From: an uncultured Pseudomonadales bacterium
GTDB taxonomy: Bacteria; Pseudomonadota; Gammaproteobacteria; Pseudomonadales; Azotimanducaceae
Length of the DNA stretch: 50,969 bases
Reading direction: 5' to 3'
NCBI GenBank assembly: GCA_905182155.1
Contig: CAJJAX010000018.1
Coordinates: forward strand, 1 to 50,969
A program made the position numbers and the translations under genes. Positions 26,826 through 35,817 of the stretch are shown piece by piece (position 1 is the stretch's first letter; every line of letters begins with the position of its first letter). Below the pieces are notes generated by a model. It saw nothing but the letters and a program-made list of their open reading frames with translations. It made no database searches and had not been told where the DNA came from.

Positions 26826-28699
26826 TTGCTGACTACTGACGTGCCAACAACGTTCGATGATCTCGAGCTACCAACCAACCTCTTAACCACTCTGACTGGG
26901 CTGGGCTACCAACACCCGACCCCGGTTCAAGTGGCCAGTATCCCGCATTTATTGTCTGGCAAGGATCTACTGGGGCACGCGCCAACTGGCACGGGCAAAA
27001 CGGCTGCTTTTAGCCTTCCGTTACTCGCCCGCATCGACGTCACCAAAAATACCACCCAAGTATTAGTACTAGCACCAACCCGTGAATTGGCAATTCAAGT
27101 CACCGCAGCCATGAAGCAGTATGGCGCTGATTTAAAAGGCCTGAAAACCTTGTCCATTTACGGCGGACAGGATTACGGACCCCAACTTCAACAGCTTAGA
27201 GCCGGCCAGCATGTGGTCGTGGGCACGCCGGGTCGCGTCATGGATCATATCCGCCGTGGAACGCTCAAACTCGATGCTTTAGAGGCATTGGTGCTGGATG
27301 AAGCCGATGAAATGCTCAAAATGGGGTTCCTAGAGGACGTTGAATGGATTCTTGAACAAACCCCCGATACGCGCCAAATGGCCCTGTTTTCTGCGACGAT
27401 GCCGCGAGAAATCAAACGCATCGCTACGCGTTTTATGAAGTCCCCCGAGACAGTCTCGATTAAGGCGTTGATCGGCGCGAAAGCGATGATCAATCAGCGC
27501 TACAGCATTATGGCGGCGAAAGAAAAGCCCGAGGCCCTGCAAAAACTACTCAACTTCGAGGCGTTCGAAGCGGTCCTCATTTTTGTTCGCACCAAGGTAC
27601 AAACCGAAAGCCTCGCAGAGCTCGTGAGCAAAAGCGGGCACAAGGTCGCCGCCATTCATGGTGATCTGGCGCAAAGTCAGCGTGAGCAAATTATTAAACG
27701 CCTGTCCAAAGGCCAACTGGACATTGTCGTGGCGACCGATGTTGCTGCGCGCGGCTTAGATGTCGAGCGCATCAGCCACGTGATCAATTTTGACGCGCCG
27801 CATGATGCTGAGACCTATGTTCACCGGATTGGGCGAACGGGTCGTGCCGGCCGCAGTGGCGAAGCCATCATTTTTCTCAACAAACGAGAAGAACGACTGA
27901 TCCGCGGCTTAGAACGCGAGACGCAAAACAAGTTGACCCAGTATCACCTGCCGACCGCTGTGATGATTCGCGAAAAGCAGTTGACCGATTTCGCTGCAAC
28001 GTTAAAGACGGCCGTTGAAGCCGGTGCCCGCGAGGACTTGATCGAAGTCATCGACCGAATCGCCAACGAACTGGAAACCGACCATTTAACCATTGCGGCC
28101 GTTATGGCCAGCCAACTGCTCCCCGAACGCAGTTCAGGTAGTCGAAAAAACGGCCGCTACCGAGGCGCCAAGGGAGGCAAGCCAGGTGCAGCTGCGAGGG
28201 CAGCTCCTCGGACGCGCCACCGCCACCGCCGAAGTCACAGCCCGGATTTTCCCCATCAAAGGGCAAAGCGATTTTTAGAATTGAAGTCGGGCACGATCAA
28301 TCGGTTGAACCCGGTGAGATCGTCGGCGCAATCGCCAATGAAGGTGGCTTGAATGGCAAAGAAATTGGACAAATCCAGATCTTCGCTGACCACACCTTAT
28401 TAGAGCTACCCAATGCCCTACCAAGAACGGTCTTCGTAACCCTCAAAAATGTTTGGATTCGCGGCCGCCGCTTAAGCATTCACCGCTTGGATGCTGAGCA
28501 AGCCAACGCACAAAAAGAACGCAGCAAAAAGTCGCCCCGTGCCGCGACATCCGCTGCGCGCGGAAAACCCAAGCCTGCCTGGCAGAAAGACAACGCCAGG
28601 CCCGCACCCAGACGAGAACGCCCGGCAAGCAAACCTGCCGAGGCGCGCGAGCCCAAGAGAACCATTAAACGCAAGGCGCCGAAACCTGCCGCATCTTAA
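26826..28699 (+). CDS. deaD: DEAD-box RNA helicase, DeaD/CsdA-like, frame break in the linker
   Basis: ATP-dependent RNA helicase acting in ribosome assembly and mRNA turnover. Motifs: Q-motif near PTPVQ, Walker A APTGTGKT (Lys58), PTRELAIQ, TPGR, DEAD (158-161), SAT (189-191), ATDVAARGLD and HRIGRTGR (333-340). From about 28260 the DbpA-type RNA-binding domain (IEVGHDQSVEPGEIVGAIANEGGL) continues in another frame and ends in a basic Lys/Arg/Pro tail at 28699. The switch lies in the low-complexity linker around 28180-28240 and needs two surplus bases removed or one added. Repaired length is about 620 residues, normal for DeaD. The start is a TTG at 26826 with a modest AGGA site. Confidence 0.92.
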
Positions 28700-28778
28700 C
28701 GCCCTCTTTATTGATCAAGCAGTCTTGGGCTAAACTGAGGCAATCTTTTATTTTGATCAATACGAAAGGACCTCATAG

Positions 28779-30101
28779 ATGAGCGAAGCAATAGCCAATC
28801 CAGAGAACCAAGCACAGCCCATCCCAGATTTTAAGCGTCCGGGTGACGGGGAAAACGTCATCTCTGGAGAAATCCCGAACCCTTATGCAATTCCGCTCGC
28901 AGACCTTAACCCGGTCAGCGCCAGACTATTCAGCGAAGATAAGCAGTGGGACTACTTCAAACGGTTGCGCGCCGAAGATCCCGTTCATTTTAATCAAACC
29001 GAGCTCGCTGGTCGTTATTGGTCTTTGACCGGTTACAAAGAAATTAAACAGGTGGATTCGGATCATCACAACTTTTCGTCAGCCCATGGTATTACCCTTG
29101 GCTTTCCGATCGATGCAGAACTGCCGGAAGGCGCGCTCAATGTCAGCATGTTCATTGCAATGGACCCGCCCACCCACGACGTTCAGCGTAAAACGGTTTC
29201 TCCTGTCGTTGCACCGAGTAATTTGGCGAATCTAGAAGACCTTATTCGGCAGCGCACACAATCGGTTTTAGACAGCATTCCGGTCAACCAGCCTTTTGAC
29301 TGGGTTGAATTGGTCTCCATTGAACTCACCACCCAGATGCTGGCGACCCTCTTCGACTTTCCTTTCGAGGATCGACAAAAGCTTACCCGCTGGTCGGATG
29401 TTGCAACCGCGGTGCCAGGCGCGGGCATTGTGGATTCAGAAGAGCAGCGTCGTGCTGAGCTCATCGAATGCCTTCAATACTTCACCCAACTGTGGGAAGA
29501 ACGCAAAATCAATCCCGGTAGCGACCTGGTTTCGATGCTCGCCCACGGGGAAGAAACCCACAATATGGAGCCGCTGGAGTTTCTGGGTAATTTGATTTTA
29601 CTCATCGTTGGCGGCAACGATACCACCCGGAACTCGATGACTGGCGGCGTCTATGCGCTGAATCAATTTTCATCTGAATTCGCAAAGCTAAAAAACAATC
29701 CTGCCCTGATTCCAAACATGGTGGCCGAAATCATTCGGTGGCAGACGCCGCTGGCCTACATGCGCCGAACTGCCAACCACGATATCGAAGTGGGTGGCAA
29801 ATCAATCAAAGCCGGCGACCAGTTGCTCATGTGGTATCTGTCGGGGAATCGAGATGAGCAAGTTATAGAAGATGCAGATCGATTTATTGTCGGTCGTAAA
29901 AACCCACGACACCATTTATCCTTTGGCTTCGGTATTCATCGCTGCATGGGTAATCGTTTAGCCGAGATGCAATTGCGGATTTTGTGGGAAGAGATTCTCG
30001 AGCGCTTCGATGACATTCAAGTTTTGGCCGAACCCGAGCGAACCTATTCTTCGTTCGTAAAGGGTTATACCAAAATGATGGTCACGGTCACGCCAAAATA
30101 A
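28779..30101 (+). CDS. Cytochrome P450, CYP153 family, copy 2
   Basis: CYP153-type P450 of 440 residues. The heme loop FGFGIHRCMGNRLAE places the thiolate at Cys389. GGNDTT is at 278-283 and ExxR at E317-R320. MDPPTHDVQRKTVSPVVAP and RQKLTRWSDV are strongly CYP153-like, so this copy looks closer to known alkane hydroxylases than copy 1 at 6393. The N-terminus has an extra 25-30 residue polar extension. The ATG at 28779 has AAAGGA 9 nt upstream. It probably hydroxylates terminal carbons of alkanes or fatty acids; ferredoxin and reductase must come from elsewhere in the genome. Confidence 0.95.
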   Translation: MSEAIANPENQAQPIPDFKRPGDGENVISGEIPNPYAIPLADLNPVSARLFSEDKQWDYFKRLRAEDPVHFNQTELAGRYWSLTGYKEIKQVDSDHHNFSSAHGITLGFPIDAELPEGALNVSMFIAMDPPTHDVQRKTVSPVVAPSNLANLEDLIRQRTQSVLDSIPVNQPFDWVELVSIELTTQMLATLFDFPFEDRQKLTRWSDVATAVPGAGIVDSEEQRRAELIECLQYFTQLWEERKINPGSDLVSMLAHGEETHNMEPLEFLGNLILLIVGGNDTTRNSMTGGVYALNQFSSEFAKLKNNPALIPNMVAEIIRWQTPLAYMRRTANHDIEVGGKSIKAGDQLLMWYLSGNRDEQVIEDADRFIVGRKNPRHHLSFGFGIHRCMGNRLAEMQLRILWEEILERFDDIQVLAEPERTYSSFVKGYTKMMVTVTPK

Positions 30102-30162
30102 TCGCCGGCCGCCTCGGCGGCCATTGCCGAAGTCACACAGCGACCACGCCGCCGATCCGACG

Positions 30163-30183
30163 GCCTTCAGCTTGACTGAAGGC
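30163..30183. terminator. Hairpin after CYP153 copy 2
   Basis: GCCTTCAG-CTTGA-CTGAAGGC, 8-bp perfect stem with a 5-nt loop, between the convergent P450 (+) and acylase (-) genes. A second GC-rich stem, GGCCGCC-TC-GGCGGCC, lies just upstream near 30107-30122. T-runs are absent. Confidence 0.5.
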
Positions 30184-30236
30184 TCACCGCGCTGCCCTTA
30201 TAGCTATTGGGTCGGTTGCCAAGGCCGCCAGGTGCG

Positions 30237-32453
30237 TCATTCCTGCCCTGGATGGTAAATCATCTGAGCCCGAGCCAGCACGTCAGAGCGATAATAGGCA
30301 ACCTCTTTAAATCGGCCTTCGGCATACAAATTCGCCTGATCAAAAAAGTGCGGGGAGCTTGGGTCCCCACTTTGCCCCCCGGCAAGTAAACTTTTGGCGC
30401 GGACTTTGTCGCCAAACTCAACCACCGCAACAAAACTATTGCCGGAGGCGCCGTAGATTTTTTGGGTCCCAGCAAAGCGCTTGGCGCCGAAAGAGGCCAA
30501 GGCACCCCAGCGCCCAGATCCAAAGCCAACCGCCAAACTGGCTTGAGCATCATCATGGGGCTGCAGAATATCTCCGGTTAAACGTTGCAGGCGGTTCACC
30601 TCGCCCCATGGCAGGCGCCAATCCCCGTATCGCTGCGTGAGATCCTGCAAGGTCTCGGTAAACACTTGAACCCGTTCGCTGGGCTCTGAGCCCACACCAA
30701 AGTGGTTGATCAAGGCCATGTCGCTCAATCCCTTCGGCCGATCACCGGCGGCAAGATACTGCAGGCCATAAAAGTGGGCGAGGGTCATGGCAATGCTGTC
30801 GACCGAACTGGACAAGTCCCATGCGCCCAACTCAGCCGCTGCCGCCCGGGCCTCGGGCGAGAGGCCGTCAACACCCGCAAGGGCTGAGACCAAGCCAGGA
30901 ATTAAACGCTCAAACCCGGGTAAATACGGGTCATAGGCGGCCTTGAGCAAGCGCTCGAGGGTCCAGTCTTGCGCGCCATCCAAAAGGCCAACGGCGTGAA
31001 TTCCCCGAAAGTTTTCAGCATCTGGCGCCATATAGACCGGGTAATCTTCTGGGTCCGGACTCGCACTACCGGCTGCGGTGAACGGGGTTGAGTTACAGTT
31101 TTGAACCCAGCCGTTGGCTGGGTTGATGAGATAAACCAGCTCGTCCAGCGCGTGAATCCCCTGCCAGTCCGCCGCCGGGTTCCAACCCGGCAGCGGCTTG
31201 GTGTAATCAAAGTTTGGATTGCGTCGGGGCACAAAATTGCCATGGAAATATGCAATATTGTCATCGGCATCGGCGTAAACGGTGTTGTTCGAGGAATTAC
31301 GACGAAGGTTCAGCATCGCCCGAAATCCGGCTAAGCCCTGTTGCTTTGTTCGAATAACCGATTGCATGAGCGCCGGCACGGGATCCCAGTTCATCGCGGT
31401 CGCCACCCACTGGCCTTCGATTTCACCGGTAATCGGGCCGTGATCGGTTCGATTCAATGTGAGAGTACGCGCTTGTTGCGTTTCTCCCACGCGGTAGCTC
31501 AAGGTTTCTTGGATCTGCGTGACGGGCTTGAACGTATCACCATAGCGGTACACCAAGGCCCCCGCTTGGTGCGAGACGTCCTCTAAGAATTCATCCATGA
31601 AATCCAGTCGCGTTGACGTGTGCATCCACCCCGTTCTTTCATTGAAGCCCTGATAGATGAAAAACTGACCCCAAGTTACGCCGCCATAGGCATTGAGCCC
31701 TTCTTCGCTGACCATATGCAGCTCGGAGCGAAAGAAGAAAGAGGTGTGCGGGTTAATCATGAGCAGGGCATTGCCGTTTAGCGTATTACTCGGCGCGATG
31801 GCGAAGCCGTTGGAGCCGCGGGGCTCGCCGTCCGACACGGCGATAGTTTGAGCAACCATGTCGCCGTTGCCGGCAGCAACCGCTGGCAAACCATAAAACG
31901 CACGAATACCCGTTAAAGAAACCTGCTCAATATCCCCACCGATCGAGCCTTCGCTGAAGAACAAGGGCATCCAGGGCTCAAATCGAGTCAATAGCTTTGG
32001 CGCAACGTCAGGATGGGTCGCGAGATAAAAATTCAAACCATCGGCAAAGCCCTGACACAATGCCTGCAGCCAGTCTGGCGCGATCGCATAGGCTGCTTCT
32101 GCTTCAGCAAGGGTCATGAACAGTCGGGCTCTAATGTCGCTGGCCAGGGCCGCTTCGCCTTCAACTTCAGCCAGCCGACCAATGGCCCAGATATAATTTT
32201 GCTCGATCCTTGGAAAGTCATCTTCAGCCTGCGCATAGAGCAATCCAAACACCGCATCGGCATCGGTCTTGGCATAAATGTGCGGCACGCCAAAGTCATC
32301 CCGAACAATCTCAATACGACTGGCCCGGTCTTGCCATTTGTTGAACTCGGTCACGGCGCCCGGAATCGGTGCCGCGGTCATTTTCGGGTTATTCAGCATG
32401 CAGCCCGATAACAGCAGGCCAGATAGGATCAGAAAAAAGCGGGCACATCGCAT
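30237..32453 (-). CDS. Penicillin-acylase family Ntn-hydrolase lipoprotein (acyl-homoserine-lactone-acylase-like)
   Basis: Protein of 738 residues. The N-terminus has a lipoprotein signal (FFLILSGLLLSGC, lipidated Cys18), so the precursor is exported and membrane-anchored. The Ntn nucleophile is Ser214 in PRGSNGFAIAPS, where autocleavage would yield alpha and beta subunits. The beta-subunit pattern continues with MINPHTSFFF, GFNERTGWMHT, RTDHGPI and a late SGNSFVAVVEFG block. Relatives cleave penicillins, aculeacin or N-acyl-homoserine lactones, so quorum quenching is possible; specificity cannot be read from sequence. Being a lipoprotein is less common than a soluble periplasmic form in this family. 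It converges with CYP153 copy 2. Confidence 0.9.
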   Translation of the reverse strand: MRCARFFLILSGLLLSGCMLNNPKMTAAPIPGAVTEFNKWQDRASRIEIVRDDFGVPHIYAKTDADAVFGLLYAQAEDDFPRIEQNYIWAIGRLAEVEGEAALASDIRARLFMTLAEAEAAYAIAPDWLQALCQGFADGLNFYLATHPDVAPKLLTRFEPWMPLFFSEGSIGGDIEQVSLTGIRAFYGLPAVAAGNGDMVAQTIAVSDGEPRGSNGFAIAPSNTLNGNALLMINPHTSFFFRSELHMVSEEGLNAYGGVTWGQFFIYQGFNERTGWMHTSTRLDFMDEFLEDVSHQAGALVYRYGDTFKPVTQIQETLSYRVGETQQARTLTLNRTDHGPITGEIEGQWVATAMNWDPVPALMQSVIRTKQQGLAGFRAMLNLRRNSSNNTVYADADDNIAYFHGNFVPRRNPNFDYTKPLPGWNPAADWQGIHALDELVYLINPANGWVQNCNSTPFTAAGSASPDPEDYPVYMAPDAENFRGIHAVGLLDGAQDWTLERLLKAAYDPYLPGFERLIPGLVSALAGVDGLSPEARAAAAELGAWDLSSSVDSIAMTLAHFYGLQYLAAGDRPKGLSDMALINHFGVGSEPSERVQVFTETLQDLTQRYGDWRLPWGEVNRLQRLTGDILQPHDDAQASLAVGFGSGRWGALASFGAKRFAGTQKIYGASGNSFVAVVEFGDKVRAKSLLAGGQSGDPSSPHFFDQANLYAEGRFKEVAYYRSDVLARAQMIYHPGQE

Positions 32454-32597
32454 AGTGCGTCGTTCCTAGAAAAAGGGTTACCATATCAGACTACAGAGCC
32501 ATATCCGCCTCTGTAAACGTCGCTCTCAGCCCCGGTGATCTGGCCTTGAGCAGCCCCATAGAAACGGATGCCTTAACGGCTCCCATAGGAGACCCCC

Positions 32598-33443
32598 ATG
32601 AATATCGGCCTGTTTGGCATCAACATGAATTATCTTGCGCAACCTAAGCAAGCCGCGATCATTGCGCAACATGCCGAAGCCCTGGGTTTTGAATCGCTTT
32701 GGACCGGTGAGCATGTGGTGCTACCGGATCCACGACAAGCGCCCTCACCCGCCGATCCAGACACGCCCATGGCCCACCCGCCCGCCTTTCTTGCGTATCT
32801 CGCCGCCCTCACCTCAACCATAAAACTGGGCACCGGAATTACCCTCGTTGCCCAACGCAACCCCGTGGTACTCGCCAAAGAGATCGGCACCTTGGATCTC
32901 ATCACCGAGGGGCGGTTGCTGTTCGGTGTGGGCGCGGGCTACCTGCATCAAGAGTTCGAAGCACTCGGCGTTGATTTCGATAGCCGCGGCCCGCGAACGG
33001 ATGAAAGCATCGACGCAATGCGAGCCCTTTGGCGGGATGCAAAACCGAGTTTCCAGGGAAAATACTATCAGTTCGATGGCATTCAAGCCCAACCTCGGCC
33101 GACCCGACCGGAAGGCCCGCCCCTGCATGTTGGGGGCGCAAGCCCTGCTGCCCTGCGGCGAACCGTGACGAAAGGTCATGGCTGGTACGGGTTTGCAATG
33201 GACGTGGCCACCGCGGGTAAAACCATCGCTCGACTGCGCGCCGCAGAAGCCCGTTACGAACGTCCGGATTGGTTGGGCGAGATTGAAATCAGCATTACCC
33301 CGCCCAAACCACCCACCAAGGCAATGGTCGAGGACTATCAAGCCCTCGGCGTATCTCGGGTCATTCCGATGCTGGGATTTTATCCCCAAGTGTCGTTAAT
33401 GTTTGATCTTGAAAAACTCGCAGCCGAACTCATTCAAGGCTGA
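32598..33443 (+). CDS. LLM-class (F420-dependent type) oxidoreductase
   Basis: Luciferase-like TIM-barrel oxidoreductase of 281 residues. NIGLFGINMNYL, WTGEHVVLP, KLGTGITLVAQRNPVVLAKEIGTLD, GVGAGYLHQEFEALG and PLHVGGASPAALRR are hallmarks of the TIGR03619-like, predicted F420-dependent branch. FMN use cannot be excluded. The ATG follows TAGGAG. About 110 bp upstream of the DHRS1-like SDR on the same strand, so they may share a transcript. Confidence 0.9.
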   Translation: MNIGLFGINMNYLAQPKQAAIIAQHAEALGFESLWTGEHVVLPDPRQAPSPADPDTPMAHPPAFLAYLAALTSTIKLGTGITLVAQRNPVVLAKEIGTLDLITEGRLLFGVGAGYLHQEFEALGVDFDSRGPRTDESIDAMRALWRDAKPSFQGKYYQFDGIQAQPRPTRPEGPPLHVGGASPAALRRTVTKGHGWYGFAMDVATAGKTIARLRAAEARYERPDWLGEIEISITPPKPPTKAMVEDYQALGVSRVIPMLGFYPQVSLMFDLEKLAAELIQG

Positions 33444-33551
33444 CCGCAACGCAAGCCCTAGGTATTGATGGCATCCAGGGCGTTATTGATCACAGCAAAC
33501 CATTCTAATCAGCTCACTCTTGGGCTGCTGAACCACGCTATAGAGGAATAA

Positions 33552-34349
33552 ATGACTATGATTGACTTAACTGGGAAAGTCGCCGTTGTTACCGGCGCGA
33601 GTAAAGGGATCGGTAAAGGTATTGTTGAGGGACTCTGCGAATATGGCTGCACGGTGTACTTCACCGGCCGCAGCAGCAGCACCGAGACCCCACCGCCGCC
33701 CATGACCCTCGAAGCCACCGCCCTATCCGCCAACAAACTCGGCGGCAAAGCGATTCCGGTATGCCTGGATCACAACGATGATGCAGCGGTTGGCGCCCTC
33801 TTCGAGCGAATTGACCAAGAGCAAGGCCGTTTGGATATTCTGGTCAACAACGTTTATCAGATCCCCAATCCGCCCGCTATGAACAAGGGCTTTTGGGAGC
33901 ATCCGATTTCGGTTTGGGATGACCAGTGCGGGGTTGGCCTTCGAGGCTATTACACAGCCAGTGTCTTCGCAGCCCCCATTATGATCCGGCATCAACAAGG
34001 ACTCATCGTGAACATCTCGTCGCGAGGCGGACGCGAATATGTGTTCAGTGCGAGCTATGGGGTTGGGAAAGCAGGCGTTGACCGAATGGCCCAGGATTTT
34101 GCTATTGAACTCAAACCTCATGGTGTCTCAGCCGTGTCCCTCTCACCGTCTAAGGTTAAGACCGAGTTCATTCTGGAGATGGTCGCAGCGGGCAAAATGT
34201 CGCTGGATGGTGGGGAGGCGCAATCGGTTCGCCTGAGTGGCCGAGCGGTTGCGGCGCTTGCAACCGATTCTGCATTGACCGAACTCAGCGGGCATATTCT
34301 GACGGTCACCGAAGTTCAAAACCGCTATAACCTTATTGATCCAGATTAG
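33552..34349 (+). CDS. DHRS1-like short-chain dehydrogenase
   Basis: SDR of 265 residues. TGASKGIG is at 14-21; Ser157, Tyr169 and Lys173 form the active site (NISS, YGVGK). The NNAG motif is replaced by VNNVY, and DHNDD replaces the usual DV strand end, both typical of the DHRS1 group. Role: NAD(P)-dependent reduction of carbonyls on steroids or xenobiotics, by analogy only. An AGAGGA site precedes the first ATG. Its 3' end overlaps that of the opposite-strand lipoprotein esterase by about 17 bp. Confidence 0.9.
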   Translation: MTMIDLTGKVAVVTGASKGIGKGIVEGLCEYGCTVYFTGRSSSTETPPPPMTLEATALSANKLGGKAIPVCLDHNDDAAVGALFERIDQEQGRLDILVNNVYQIPNPPAMNKGFWEHPISVWDDQCGVGLRGYYTASVFAAPIMIRHQQGLIVNISSRGGREYVFSASYGVGKAGVDRMAQDFAIELKPHGVSAVSLSPSKVKTEFILEMVAAGKMSLDGGEAQSVRLSGRAVAALATDSALTELSGHILTVTEVQNRYNLIDPD

Positions 34350-35465
34350 CCTCACCCGCCTGAGCGCGGCTGACATCATTGATAAAGAACGACATGACCG
34401 CGTCATTAATCAGCGCCCTAAGGGCGGGGCGCGAGACCTCACCCGATAGACCAAAACGTTTCGCTAAGTTTGAAAATTGCGGGGCATCAGAATAATCAAA
34501 ATGCTTGGTGCCAGCCTCTAACTGTTTCTGGACCTTGTGGGGACGCCTTCAAAAACTTGTCGAGCTTTTTGTAATTGATGAGGTCGTCCCATGCAGCCTG
34601 ACCCAGATAATAAAACGGCTTGGGCTGTGCCCGCCGCAATCACTTCGGCTGGCACGGGCACCATCCAACCATCTAGGGCCATCGATCTAGCCACTCGATC
34701 ATCTTGCGCCGCCAACATGAGCGCTGTGGCGCCGCCAAAAGAATGGCCAAACACGCCGACGTCATCGGTTGCAATATTGGCCCACAGGCTGCCAGTCTCA
34801 CCACTACGACGCGCAATTTCATCCAGCACAAACACGAGATCCGCAACTCGGGTTTTCAACTGCGGTAATCTAAACGCGAAAAATGCCTCGCCTGTAAGGT
34901 TTTCTGTGTCCGATGATCGGTAATCCGCCTCGGACCCGTCTGCGAAAACCGTCAGGTAGGCATCATAGGCGTGATCGACACTGATGACGGTGATGCCGTG
35001 ACTGGCCAAAAGCTCGGCTTGGATCGTGTTCTGGTTTTTCATCCCGCTTAAGCCATGGGAAAACAAAACCAAGGGCCGCTTTTGCGCCTGCTGTAACAAG
35101 GGCGCATTCAACATCGAATTGGTTTGCACCCGCTGCATATGCGCGACCATAAACCGCGGCAGCCCCGACTGATACGAAATCATGTCCAAGCGCTGTTCTG
35201 GATAATCCAGGTAAGGCTGCCTGAGCGGGTCTTCGGTCATTTCCGCTGGGTACCAAATTTGCCCGGACAAACGGCGTTTATCACTTGGGTCCTCGGTAAA
35301 CGGCTCTTCACGCGCCGCATCGACCCATTCAAAAAACTGGGTACCAACGGCGTGCGGCCCCGAGGGCGCAGGTAAGTCATCCAGAGGGAACACTTTCGAC
35401 ACCAAAGTTGAACACCCCGACCCCAGCAACCCCAAAATAACCGCGGCGATTGATTGAAATTTCAT
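34333..35465 (-). CDS. PAF-acetylhydrolase/dienelactone-hydrolase-like lipoprotein, two frame shifts
   Basis: Exported alpha/beta hydrolase of about 375 residues after repair. The N-terminus is a lipoprotein signal (IAAVILGLLGSGCSTL, Cys18). The oxyanion segment VLFSHGLSGMKNQ, the nucleophile elbow GHSFGGAT, the acid in ALDGWMVP and the base in GTKHFDY make up a PAF-AH-like triad. The frame is lost near 34592 (one surplus base; repaired as GC-WDDLINYKKLD) and again near 34505-34515 (before KHFDYSDAPQFS). Without repair the protein ends at 34518 and lacks the catalytic histidine. The repaired stop at 34333 lies inside the 3' end of the convergent SDR gene. Likely an esterase acting on short-chain phospholipid or lactone esters. 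Confidence 0.8.
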
Positions 35466-35817
35466 AATGGTCCTAGTCTTTTAGATCAGAGATAAAAAAA
35501 TGGCGCTCGCTTTGAATTCGAATCAGGACGCCGCTTCGGCGACACAGTCTATCGCAGCTCAGGAGCGTCTTTCTCCGTAACCGCGTTAAAGGAACTCGGA
35601 ATTTTCAAACATACCCGGGTTGGCTTGTTCACGTACAATCCACCTAAACAAGCAGGGTCACCATAGATTGATAGACCCAAACACTCGCAATTTAGCGCCT
35701 CACGACTGCATATAGTTGCACCGAAGCTTGCTCCAAACTTATAACAATCGATGGCAATTAAAACACGCTTACGATCAATTCGTAACAGGGATCACTCAAA
35801 ACAAGACTCGCAACCAT
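35466..35817. other. Intergenic region upstream of the lipoprotein esterase
   Basis: 352 bp, A+T-rich towards its 3' end. It contains a small CGCCG-CTT-CGGCG hairpin (35529-35541) and otherwise nothing I can name. Confidence 0.4.
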
